Source of the DNA: Isoptericola sp. BMS4
GTDB taxonomy: Bacteria > Actinomycetota > Actinomycetes > Actinomycetales > Cellulomonadaceae
DNA: 64,000 nucleotides
Assembly (NCBI RefSeq): GCF_011634835.1
Contig: NZ_SIRP01000001.1
Coordinates: 2,847,511-2,911,510, forward strand
Direction: 5' to 3'
Part shown: in pieces, positions 35,465-42,687 of the stretch
How the letters are laid out: every line of letters begins with the position of its first letter
Numbering within the stretch: the first letter of the stretch is position 1
Translations under genes and position numbers: made by a program
The notes under the pieces: generated by a model
Database searches by the model: none
What the model was told of the DNA's origin: nothing
The model's input: the letters and a program-made list of their open reading frames with translations, nothing else

Positions 35465-36802
35465 TCACAGGTGCTGCAGGAACCGCCGCAGCTCGTACGG
35501 CGTCACCTGCGCGCGGTAGGCGTCCCACTCCTGGCGCTTGTTGCGCAGCACGTAGTCGAAGACGTGCTCGCCGAGCGTCTCCGCCACCAGCTCGGACCCC
35601 TCCATGAGCTCGATGGCGTCGTCGAGCGACTGCGGCAGCGGGGCGATGCCCAGCGCGCGCCGCTCGCGGTCCGTCAGCTCCCAGACGTCGTCGCCGGTCG
35701 CCTCCGGAAGGTCGTACCCCTCCTCGATCCCCTTGAGACCGGCCGCCAGCAGCACGGCGAAGGCCAGGTAGGGGTTGGCGGCGGAGTCGAGCGCCCGGTA
35801 CTCCACGCGGGCGGAGTTGCCCTTGCCCGGCTTGTACATCGGCACGCGCACCAGCGCGGAGCGGTTGTTGTGGCCCCAGCACACGTAGCTCGGCGCCTCG
35901 GACCCGCCCCACAGCCGCTTGTAGGAGTTGACGTACTGGTTCGTCACGGCGGTGATCTCGGCGGCGTGCACGAGCAGGCCGGCGATGAACTGCCGCGCCG
36001 TCTTGGAGAGCTCGAACTGGGCCCCCGGCTCGTGGAAGGCGTTGCGGTCGCCCTCGAACAGCGACAGGTGGGTGTGCATGCCCGAGCCCGGCTGGTCCGC
36101 GATCGGCTTCGGCATGAAGGACGCGAACACACCCTGCTCGAGCGCGACCTCCTTCACCACGGTGCGGAACGTCATGAGGTTGTCCGCCGTGGTCAGGGCG
36201 TCGGCGTAGCGCAGGTCGATCTCGTTCTGCCCCGGCCCCGCCTCGTGGTGGGAGAACTCCACCGAGATGCCCATCGACTCCAGCATCGTGATCGCGGCGC
36301 GCCGGAAGTCGTGCGTGCTGCCGCGGGCCAGGTGGTCGAAGTAGCCGCCGTTGTCCACCGGGACGAGCGGGGCCTGCGGGGACTCGACCTGGTTGAACAG
36401 GTAGAACTCCACTTCGGGGTGCGTGTAGAAGGTGAACCCGCGGTCGCTGGCCTTCGCCAGCGTCCGCTTGAGGACGTTGCGCGAGTCCGCGAGCGACGGC
36501 TCGCCGTCGGGCGTGAGCAGGTCGCAGAACATGCGCGCGGTGCCGTGGCGCTCGCCGCGCCAGGGCAGCACCTGGAAGGTGGTCGGGTCGGGCTTGGCGA
36601 TCATGTCCGCCTCGTAGACCCGGGTGAGGCCCTCGATCGAGCTGCCGTCGAACCCGATGCCCTCCGCGAACGCCTGCTCGAGCTCGGCCGGGGCGACCGC
36701 CACCGACTTCAGGATGCCGAGCACGTCGGTGAACCAGAGCCGGATGAAGCGGATGTCGCGCTCCTCGACCGTGCGGAGCACGAACTCCTGCTGCCTGTCC
36801 AT
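35465..36802 (-). CDS. glnA2: Glutamine synthetase GlnA2, non-adenylylated type
   Basis: A 445-residue type I-alpha-like glutamine synthetase. Core motifs are intact: F-D-G-S-S-I-E-G near 50-57, E-V-E-F-Y-L-F near 127, H-H-E-A-G-P-G-Q-N-E near 186, G-S-G-M-H-T-H-L-S near 241. In the position of the adenylylation Tyr the sequence reads D-V-W-E-L-T, so this enzyme cannot be modified by the neighbouring GlnE and lacks the about 25-residue insertion of I-beta enzymes. ATG at 36802 fixes the standard length. A GlnR-type box lies at 36825-36840. Confidence 0.93.
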   Translation of the reverse strand: MDRQQEFVLRTVEERDIRFIRLWFTDVLGILKSVAVAPAELEQAFAEGIGFDGSSIEGLTRVYEADMIAKPDPTTFQVLPWRGERHGTARMFCDLLTPDGEPSLADSRNVLKRTLAKASDRGFTFYTHPEVEFYLFNQVESPQAPLVPVDNGGYFDHLARGSTHDFRRAAITMLESMGISVEFSHHEAGPGQNEIDLRYADALTTADNLMTFRTVVKEVALEQGVFASFMPKPIADQPGSGMHTHLSLFEGDRNAFHEPGAQFELSKTARQFIAGLLVHAAEITAVTNQYVNSYKRLWGGSEAPSYVCWGHNNRSALVRVPMYKPGKGNSARVEYRALDSAANPYLAFAVLLAAGLKGIEEGYDLPEATGDDVWELTDRERRALGIAPLPQSLDDAIELMEGSELVAETLGEHVFDYVLRNKRQEWDAYRAQVTPYELRRFLQHL

Positions 36803-36824
36803 GTGACCATCCTGCACGAGTCGT

Positions 36825-36840
36825 GTTTCCAACGGGTGAC
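36825..36840 (-). promoter_or_regulatory. GlnR-type operator of glnA2
   Basis: On the minus strand GTCAC (36840-36836), six bases, GAAAC (36829-36825): a full match to GTNAC-N6-GAAAC. Another GTCAC lies 33 bases from the first, directly before the start codon, as in the glnA operator. CAGGAT stands six bases before the ATG and could be the -10. Confidence 0.6.
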
Positions 36841-36920
36841 ACGCACCCCGCCGGGCGTGGGGCGGCGGCGTACGGGTACACCGTGCGGGTACACAGCGAG
36901 CCTGGCATACGCTGACGTCC

Positions 36921-37781
36921 ATGGCGACACCCCTCGCGACCCCTGGTGACGACGCCGCGCACGGCTCCGACGCGCCCCGCCGTCGCCGCTACCGCGTGCA
37001 CCACCTGGCCCGGGCGAAGGAGTCCGGCGAACGGATCACGATGCTCACCGCGTACGACGCGGTCACGGCCGCCGTCTTCGACGCCGCCGGCATCGACGTC
37101 CTCCTCGTGGGCGACTCCATCGGCAACACGATGCACGGGCACGCGACGACGCTGCCGGTCACGGTCGACGACATGATCCCGGCCGCCCGGGCCGTCGCCG
37201 GGGCCGCCGCGCACGCGCTCGTCGTGGTGGACCTGCCGTTCGGCTCGTACGAGGCCGGCCCGGAGCAGGCCCTGGGCACCGCCGTGCGCATCATGAAGGA
37301 GACCGGGGCCGCCGCGGTCAAGCTCGAGGGCGGACGCCGCTCGGCCGCGCAGATCCGCGCGCTGACCGACGCGGGCATCCCCGTCGTGGGACACCTCGGC
37401 TTCACCCCGCAGTCGGAGCACGCCCTCGGCGGGCCGCGGGTGCAGGGGCGCGGCGACGACGCGGCCGAGGCGCTGTGCGAGGACGCCCTCGCGGTGCAGG
37501 ACGCCGGCGCGGTCGCCGTCGTCCTCGAGATGGTGCCGGTGGCCGTCGCCGAGCGCGCCACGGAGATCCTGCACATCCCCACGATCGGCATCGGCGCCGG
37601 CCCGCGGACCGACGGGCAGGTGCTCGTGTGGACCGACATGGCGGGCATGACGTCGTGGTCGCCGCGGTTCGCGCGTCGGTACGCGGAGCTCGGCCGGGTG
37701 CTGCAGCAGGCCGCGGAGGACTACGCGGACGAGGTGCGCTCGGGGGCCTTCCCGGACGCGGAGCACTCGTTCGAGCGCTGA
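36921..37781 (+). CDS. panB: 3-methyl-2-oxobutanoate hydroxymethyltransferase
   Basis: A 286-residue ketopantoate hydroxymethyltransferase, first step of pantothenate and coenzyme A synthesis. The barrel motifs are clear: M-L-T-A-Y-D-A near 41-47, V-G-D-S-I-G-N-T near 63-70 (metal-binding Asp), V-K-L-E-G-G near 134, G-H-L-G-F-T-P-Q near 156 and I-G-I-G-A-G near 215. The N-terminal 25 residues are an Arg/Ala-rich extension. TACGCT precedes the ATG by seven bases. Divergent from glnA2, as in mycobacteria apart from two genes that lie between there. Confidence 0.95.
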   Translation: MATPLATPGDDAAHGSDAPRRRRYRVHHLARAKESGERITMLTAYDAVTAAVFDAAGIDVLLVGDSIGNTMHGHATTLPVTVDDMIPAARAVAGAAAHALVVVDLPFGSYEAGPEQALGTAVRIMKETGAAAVKLEGGRRSAAQIRALTDAGIPVVGHLGFTPQSEHALGGPRVQGRGDDAAEALCEDALAVQDAGAVAVVLEMVPVAVAERATEILHIPTIGIGAGPRTDGQVLVWTDMAGMTSWSPRFARRYAELGRVLQQAAEDYADEVRSGAFPDAEHSFER

Positions 37782-37815
37782 CGCCGGGGGCCCTCACCCC
37801 GCGCCGGGCAGGCGG

Positions 37816-38013
37816 TCAGTCGCGGCCGCGCCAGTGGTCGTCCTCCTCCTCCCACGTGTCGTTGCGGCGTCGCGCCGTGTCCAGGGCGTGCTGGGCCGCG
37901 TCGCGCGTCGGGTAGGGGCCCATCCGGTGGGTCCAGCTCGACCGGTCGCGGCTCTCCTCCACCTCGCCGGTCTTGGTGTTGTACCAGTACTGCACCGCTC
38001 CTGTGTCGCTCAT
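37816..38013 (-). CDS. Small SPOR-like protein
   Basis: A 65-residue soluble protein, W/Y-rich: [12 protein letters not shown] near 8-19 and [14 protein letters not shown] near 31-44, ending in an acidic and tryptophan-rich tail. In actinobacteria such proteins are often labelled SPOR domain-containing; a role is not known. ATG at 38013 is used; another ATG 15 bases upstream is in frame. It is convergent with panB and divergent from the glucokinase gene. Confidence 0.75.
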   Translation of the reverse strand: MSDTGAVQYWYNTKTGEVEESRDRSSWTHRMGPYPTRDAAQHALDTARRRNDTWEEEDDHWRGRD

Positions 38014-38041
38014 ACGTCGATCCTGCATCAAGATGGTCGCC

Positions 38042-38806
38042 ATGGTGGAGGAGACGTCGCACCGGGTCGCGTTCGGCATCGACATCGGTGGCTCGGGGAT
38101 CAAGGGGGCGCCCGTCGATCTCACGACGGGCGAGTTCGCCGCGGACCGGCGGCGGGTCCCCACGCCCGAGAAGTCCACGCCCCCGGCGGTGGCGACAGTG
38201 CTCGCCGAGCTGGTCGACTCGTTCGACCTGCCCGCCGACTGCCCCGTCGGCGTCGCGTTCCCCGCGCCCATGGACCGCGGGGTCGTGCGGTTCATCGCCA
38301 ACCTCGACAAGTCGTGGAAGGGCGTCGACCTGCCCGCCCTCGTGCACGACGCCACCGGCCGCGCCGTCCGCGCCGTCAACGACGCGGATGCCGCGGGGGT
38401 GGGCGAGCACCGGTACGGCGCCGCCCGCGGCACCGACGGCGTCGTCCTCGTCGTCACGCTCGGCACCGGGATCGGCTCGGCCCTGCTGGTCGACGGCGTC
38501 CTGGTGCCGAACACGGAGCTCGGGCACCTGGAGATCGACGGGCACGACGCCGAGCACCGCGCCGCCGAGTCGGCGCGCGAGCGGCACGACCTGTCCTGGG
38601 AGAAGTGGGCCAAGCGCCTGCAGCGCTACTTCGAGACGGTCGAGATGCTGCTCTCCCCCGACCTCATCGTCGTCGGCGGCGGGGTGAGCAAGCAGCACAA
38701 GAAGTTCCTGCCGCTGCTGGACCTGCGGGCGCCGATCGTGCCCGCGACGCTGCTCAACCGGGCCGGCATCGTGGGCGCCGCTGCCCTCGCCGCCGACGCC
38801 GGCTGA
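38042..38806 (+). CDS. ppgK: Polyphosphate glucokinase
   Basis: A 254-residue ROK-fold kinase that phosphorylates glucose with polyphosphate (and often ATP). The phosphate-binding loop is [12 protein letters not shown] (11-22), catalytic Asp is in A-V-N-D-A-D-A-A near 116, and the second phosphate loop is L-G-T-G-I-G-S-A near 144. The segment S-W-E-K-W-A-K-R-L is typical of polyphosphate-using members rather than ordinary glucokinases. ATGs at 38033 and 38042 are both possible. Ends 11 bases before the convergent STAS gene. A VTC-domain gene is encoded about 13 kb away. Confidence 0.93.
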   Translation: MVEETSHRVAFGIDIGGSGIKGAPVDLTTGEFAADRRRVPTPEKSTPPAVATVLAELVDSFDLPADCPVGVAFPAPMDRGVVRFIANLDKSWKGVDLPALVHDATGRAVRAVNDADAAGVGEHRYGAARGTDGVVLVVTLGTGIGSALLVDGVLVPNTELGHLEIDGHDAEHRAAESARERHDLSWEKWAKRLQRYFETVEMLLSPDLIVVGGGVSKQHKKFLPLLDLRAPIVPATLLNRAGIVGAAALAADAG

Positions 38807-38817
38807 GCGGCCGCGCC

Positions 38818-39186
38818 TCAGGTCATCGCACCCTCCAGCATCTCGGCCCCCACGTCGCGGGGGTCCACGTGCAGCAGGTGCAGCACGTCGCGCACCGCCG
38901 GCGGCGGCCGGTGCACCGAGACGTGCAGGCCCTCGTCCCGGCCGATGCGGCACAGCTGGATGAGGAAGGCCACCCCCGCGGAGTCGATGAACGTCACGTG
39001 GGACGTGTCGACGACGACGGGGAGGTCACGCTCGAACGCCTGGGCCAGGGCTGCCCCGGCCTCGTTGCGCAGGGAGATGTCGATCTCTCCCCACATGTCC
39101 ACCACGCTGGCGTCGGGCCGCTCGCGCAGGGCGATGCCCCCGGTCCGTGCCTCGCTGGTGCGTGTCGTTGCAGCACTGTCAGCCAT
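38818..39186 (-). CDS. STAS-domain anti-sigma factor antagonist
   Basis: A 122-residue single STAS domain. The phosphorylatable Ser is in V-T-F-I-D-S-A-G-V-A-F-L (about 64-75), as in SpoIIAA/RsbV. Such proteins free a SigB/SigF-type sigma factor by binding its anti-sigma kinase. No anti-sigma kinase or sigma gene is adjacent. A promoter that resembles SigB/SigF sites lies upstream (39264-39290), which would give positive feedback. ATG at 39186. Confidence 0.88.
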   Translation of the reverse strand: MADSAATTRTSEARTGGIALRERPDASVVDMWGEIDISLRNEAGAALAQAFERDLPVVVDTSHVTFIDSAGVAFLIQLCRIGRDEGLHVSVHRPPPAVRDVLHLLHVDPRDVGAEMLEGAMT

Positions 39187-39263
39187 GGTCCTACCACCTG
39201 CGCCTCACGTCGTGAACGCTTGCGATCGGGACTCGCGACGTCGTCGTCGCGACCCGGCCAACG

Positions 39264-39290
39264 TACACCGGTGAGGAAGATCACGAAACC
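39264..39290 (-). promoter_or_regulatory. Candidate SigB/SigF-type promoter of the STAS gene
   Basis: On the minus strand GGTTTC, 15 bases, GGTGTA; the known SigB/SigF pattern in actinobacteria is about GNNTN-N14-16-GGGTAY. It would give a leader of about 70 bases. The match at the -10 is imperfect. Confidence 0.4.
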
Positions 39291-39610
39291 ACAACAGAGG
39301 ATGTCTTTACTATTCGTTCACACGCCAGTAGGGACCCGGTCGATGGCCCACGGTTGCCCTCCACGATTCCCGCCACCGGGCGTGGCCTGCACGGTGACCG
39401 CCGCGTGGTGGCCCCGCGGGCTCCTCGGCGTCCTGCGTGCGGCGTTCCCGGCGGGTCTGGTCGGCGTCTGGAATCGGTACGCACGCGTCACGGTCGACGT
39501 GCACGCCGGAGCACGGGCGAGGACGGGCGGGCCGGCGGCCCGACGTCCCCGGCGTCGGCCCGTCAGGCACCGTGCACCAGGGGGCCCCACGCTCTATCCT
39601 GTGAGGGCTC
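39291..39610. other. Gene-free stretch with AT-rich promoter-like spot
   Basis: No supported gene between the STAS gene start and the kinase region. TACTAT at 39308-39313 (plus strand) lies in an unusually AT-rich spot and may be a -10 for the kinase gene, giving a leader of about 300 bases. The remainder holds nothing that I recognise. Confidence 0.3.
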
Positions 39611-39691
39611 ATGACTGATATGACCGGGATCGCCGCGCCGACGGCACCGCCGTGCGCGGCCGCCCATCGACACACGCACCAGCAGCGGTGA
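39611..39691 (+). CDS. Possible 26-residue leader ORF of the kinase gene
   Basis: ATG at 39611 with GAGGG four bases upstream opens a 26-codon frame whose TGA (39689-39691) overlaps an in-frame GTG of the kinase gene at 39688 (GTGA). Four-base overlaps of this form link real genes throughout this window, so the kinase may actually begin at 39688 and be coupled to this leader. The peptide itself has no recognisable features. Confidence 0.3.
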   Translation: MTDMTGIAAPTAPPCAAAHRHTHQQR

Positions 39692-41439
39692 CCCCCGTGG
39701 CACCGGACGGACCGGCCGGCGGGTCGGGCGAGCACGTGGTGCTCGGGGGCAGGTACGCCCTCGGCGACATCCTCGGCACGGGCGGCACGTACACGGTCTA
39801 CGAGGCCACGCGGGTGCTCGCGCCCGAGCCCTCTCCGGGAGCAGATGACGGGACGGAGCCGGCGCTCCTCGTCAAGGTCCTCCACCCGCACCTGGTCGAC
39901 GACGACGCGGCCCGCACCGCCCTGGCACGCGAGATCGCGGCGTCGGACCGGGTGGACCACCCGGGCGTCGTGAAGGTCCTGGACACCGGCGAGGACGTCG
40001 TCGCGGGCGCGACCGTGCCCTGGATCCTGACCCGCCGCCTGCCGGGCGTTCCCCTCTCGGAGCTCGCGGCCGGCGACGGGCTGCCGTGGCGGGACGCGCT
40101 CGCCGTCGTGGGCGGGCTGCTCGACGCCCTCGGGGCCGTGCACGCCGCCGGTCTGGTGCACCGTGACGTCAGCCCGCGCAACGTCGTCGTGGACCGGGGC
40201 GACGAAGGCGCGACGACCGTCGGTCTGCTCGACCTCGGGCTGGCCGTCGCCGCGGGAGGCGACGGCGACGGCGCACGCGTCGCCGGGTCGGTGGCGTACA
40301 TGTCGCCGGAGCAGGCCCAGGGCCGGCCGCTCGACGCACGCAGCGACCTGTACTCGGCCGGCGCCCTGGCGTACTTCGCGCTGACCGGGCACGCGCCCTA
40401 CGAGCGGGCGAGGCTCGCCGACGTGGCGCGCGCCCACGTCCAGGCGCCCGTGCCCGCGCCGTCGGCGCGACGGGCCGCCGTCCCCGCCGCCGTGGACCGC
40501 TTCGTGGCGCGGGCGATGGCCAAGGACCCCGCCCGGCGCTTCGCGGCCGCCGGGGCCATGGGCGCCGAGGTGTCGGCGCTGCTCGGCGCGGGCGCCGCCC
40601 CCGACGAGGGCGCCGACCAGACCATGACGCTGGGCCAGATCGCCGCGGAGGACCACGACAGGACGGCCGTCCTCGGGGCGGCGGGCCTCGCCGCGGCCGG
40701 AGCCGCCGCGGCTGCCGAGGAGGGCGACGCCGAGCTCCAGCGCACGCGGCAGTTCGACGCCGTCGACGCGGACGACACCGCCGAGGCGGCCGGTGCCGTC
40801 GGTGTCGCAGGTGCGGCAGAGCCAGGCGCCCCGACGACCGACACCGCCGAGGTTCCCGGCGTGCCGGCGGCCGACGCGGCGCCCGCGCCGGCGGAGCCCG
40901 AGGAGTCCGAGCGGCGGGGGTTCCTCACCGGGCGCAGGCGTGTCGCGGCGATCGTCCTGGCGCTGGTCCTGGCCGCTGCCGTGGGTGCCGTCGCGTTCGT
41001 GAACCTGCGCGACACCGGCGACCGCGAGCCGGTCGCGCCGGTGACGAACAGCCCGTCGCCGTCCCCCACGCCGTCGCCCACTGACCCCACCACCGCGCCG
41101 CCCAGCCCGACGACCGAGCCGACGTCCCGACCGACCCGGACATCGACGCCGACCCCGACCGAGACGCCCACCGAAGAGCCGACGCCGACCGACACGCCGT
41201 CCCCGACGCCGACGCCGACCGAGACGCCCACCCAGGAGCCCACGCCCACCGAGGAGCCCACGCCCACCGAGGAACCGACCCCGACGGAGGAGCCGACGCC
41301 CACCGAGGAACCGACCCCGACGGAGGAGCCGACGCCCACGGAGGAACCGACGCCGACGGAGGAGCCGACCCAGCCGGTCGAGTCGACCCCCACGGCAGAC
41401 ACAGGCGAGACCGGCACCGGCGCCGCCGCCTCCCCGTGA
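39652..41439 (+). CDS. PknB-type Ser/Thr protein kinase with Pro/Thr/Glu-repeat outer tail
   Basis: A 595-residue kinase (numbering from GTG 39652; GTG at 39688 or 39697 may be the real start). The kinase domain (about 32-310) has G-T-G-G near 42, ATP-binding Lys75, H-R-D-V-S-P-R-N (catalytic Asp172), and D-L-G instead of DFG at 194-196. A juxtamembrane region of about 115 residues leads to one transmembrane helix (about 431-450). The outer part is low complexity, mostly Pro and Thr, with seven E-E-P units. No PASTA domain. Probably senses or spans the cell wall. The juxtamembrane segment holds T-M-T and T-R-Q-F, candidate phosphorylation sites. Confidence 0.85.
   Translation: MRGRPSTHAPAAVTPVAPDGPAGGSGEHVVLGGRYALGDILGTGGTYTVYEATRVLAPEPSPGADDGTEPALLVKVLHPHLVDDDAARTALAREIAASDRVDHPGVVKVLDTGEDVVAGATVPWILTRRLPGVPLSELAAGDGLPWRDALAVVGGLLDALGAVHAAGLVHRDVSPRNVVVDRGDEGATTVGLLDLGLAVAAGGDGDGARVAGSVAYMSPEQAQGRPLDARSDLYSAGALAYFALTGHAPYERARLADVARAHVQAPVPAPSARRAAVPAAVDRFVARAMAKDPARRFAAAGAMGAEVSALLGAGAAPDEGADQTMTLGQIAAEDHDRTAVLGAAGLAAAGAAAAAEEGDAELQRTRQFDAVDADDTAEAAGAVGVAGAAEPGAPTTDTAEVPGVPAADAAPAPAEPEESERRGFLTGRRRVAAIVLALVLAAAVGAVAFVNLRDTGDREPVAPVTNSPSPSPTPSPTDPTTAPPSPTTEPTSRPTRTSTPTPTETPTEEPTPTDTPSPTPTPTETPTQEPTPTEEPTPTEEPTPTEEPTPTEEPTPTEEPTPTEEPTPTEEPTQPVESTPTADTGETGTGAAASP
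41251..41370 (+). repeat. In-gene 18-base tandem repeat encoding E-E-P-T-P-T
   Basis: Seven E-E-P units at 18-base spacing. The codons alternate GAGGAG and GAGGAA, so the larger DNA unit is 36 bases, which suggests growth by duplication of pairs. Copy number may differ between strains and would change the length of the outer stalk of the kinase. Confidence 0.9.
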
Positions 41440-41541
41440 CAAGCCTCCTGCCGGACGCCTCACCGACCATCGATCCGGTGTGCCGGCCGCTGCCGTGACG
41501 TGCAGCAACAACACCTGACGTGGGCGGTGGGATGGTGCGGA

Positions 41542-41936
41542 CGAGTCGGTCTGTACGCCGGGTTCTGTTCCCGCGCCCGGTTGCCCTGGCGCGGGTGACG
41601 GTCATCCATCTAGGACCTGCGTTGCCGCAGGCCTCACGCGGTCTACCCGACTGTGCTTCTCCGCAGAGAATCGGGCGGGCCGCCCTCTGACACAGTCTGT
41701 CTGACCTTGCTCCAGGTGGGGTTTACCGAGCCACGCCCGTCACCGGGCGTGCTGGTGGTCTCTTACACCACCGTTTCACCCTCACCGCCGGTCTCCCGGC
41801 GGCGGTCTGTTCTCTGTGGCACTGTCCCGCGGGTCACCCCGGGTGGCCGTTAGCCACCACCTTGCCCTTCGGAGCCCGGACGTTCCTCGGCGACGGCACC
41901 CGAGGGCACCGCCGACGCGACCGCCCGACCGACTCG
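41542..41936 (-). ncRNA. rnpB: RNase P RNA, class A
   Basis: The minus strand carries the universal P RNA elements in order: GAGGAAAGTC-like GAGGAACGTCCGGGCTCC near 41870-41888, GAAGGGCAAGGTGGTGGCTA near 41850-41870, a core GACAGTGCCACAGAGA segment near 41815-41828, and at the 3-prime side AAACCCCACCTGGAG and GAACCCGGCGTACAGACC near 41545-41565. The ends pair: CGAGTCGGTC (41936-41927) with its complement at 41551-41542 forms helix P1. Length about 395 bases, normal for actinobacteria. This is the catalytic RNA that matures tRNA 5-prime ends. Confidence 0.93.
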
Positions 41937-41948
41937 TCCGCGCCGACC

Positions 41949-41954
41949 AGTGTA
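41949..41954 (-). promoter_or_regulatory. Candidate -10 element of rnpB
   Basis: TACACT on the minus strand, about 12 bases before the 5-prime end of helix P1. Fits TANNNT and would start transcription within a few bases of the mature RNA end. Confidence 0.5.
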
Positions 41955-42005
41955 TCCGCAGCCCACGGCCTCCGGGGACGAGCTCGAGGTCGTCGGCGAC
42001 GCGGC

Positions 42006-42623
42006 TCAGTCGCGGTCGGCCCCCTCGAACAGCGGACGGTCCTCGACCATGCGGGCCGGATCCCAGGTGAGGTCACCGGAGCGGAGGTCCGTGACGACCT
42101 GGCGCACCCAGTCGAGCTCGGCGCGCGTCACGGCGACGAGGTGCTCGTGCTCGAGCATCAGCACGCGCGGCAGCCCCCACGAGGCGGTGAGGTCCGCCTC
42201 GGCGGCGGCGCGCTCGAGCACGGACTCCAGCGCCGCGGCACGCTCGTCCAGCCGGTCGGCCACGACCTCCGGGGAGGTCAGCGCGAGCACGGCGAGCACG
42301 GCCCGGAACTCGGGGAACTCTCGTGCCGGGGTGGCGAGCGCCGCGTCCACCCACCTGCGCAGCGCGTCCCGACCGGCCGCCGTGAGCGCGTAGACGATCC
42401 GTGCGGGGGCGACGTCGCTCGCGACCTTCTCGTGGACCGCGACGAGCCCGTCGCGCTCCAGGCGCTCCAGCGCCTGGTAGACGCTGTTGCTGCGCGCGAC
42501 GTTGACGACGGCGTCCTTCTGCCGGCTCTTGATCAGCCGCTGCATCCGGTACGCGTGCATCGGCTCCTCGGCGAGCAGCGCGAGCAGCACCATCGCCAGC
42601 GGGGAGCGGGGTCGGTCGGTCAC
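42006..42623 (-). CDS. PadR family transcriptional regulator
   Basis: A 205-residue PadR-type repressor. The winged helix covers about 10-85 (M-V-L-L-A-L-L-A-E-E-P-M-H-A-Y, then N-S-V-Y-Q-A-L-E-R-L-E-R-D-G-L-V); a helical C-terminal dimerisation domain follows (90-185). GTG at 42623 follows TAGGCT by seven bases on the minus strand. Divergent from an FAD monooxygenase gene with a strong inverted repeat between the two, so it most likely represses both genes and is released by an aromatic or drug-like compound. Confidence 0.9.
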   Translation of the reverse strand: MTDRPRSPLAMVLLALLAEEPMHAYRMQRLIKSRQKDAVVNVARSNSVYQALERLERDGLVAVHEKVASDVAPARIVYALTAAGRDALRRWVDAALATPAREFPEFRAVLAVLALTSPEVVADRLDERAAALESVLERAAAEADLTASWGLPRVLMLEHEHLVAVTRAELDWVRQVVTDLRSGDLTWDPARMVEDRPLFEGADRD

Positions 42624-42654
42624 GCACGTCAGCCTACGACCGTCACACCTCTTG

Positions 42655-42680
42655 CCATAAGATGGCTATCCATTTTATGG
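42655..42680. promoter_or_regulatory. PadR operator
   Basis: Inverted repeat with 11-base arms (42655-42665 and 42670-42680), one mismatch, four-base spacer: CCATAAGATGG and CCATTTTATGG. It overlaps the TATGGT -10 of the monooxygenase gene at 42676-42681. AT-rich against its surroundings, and centred between the two divergent starts. Confidence 0.7.
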
Positions 42681-42687
42681 TGTCGCT

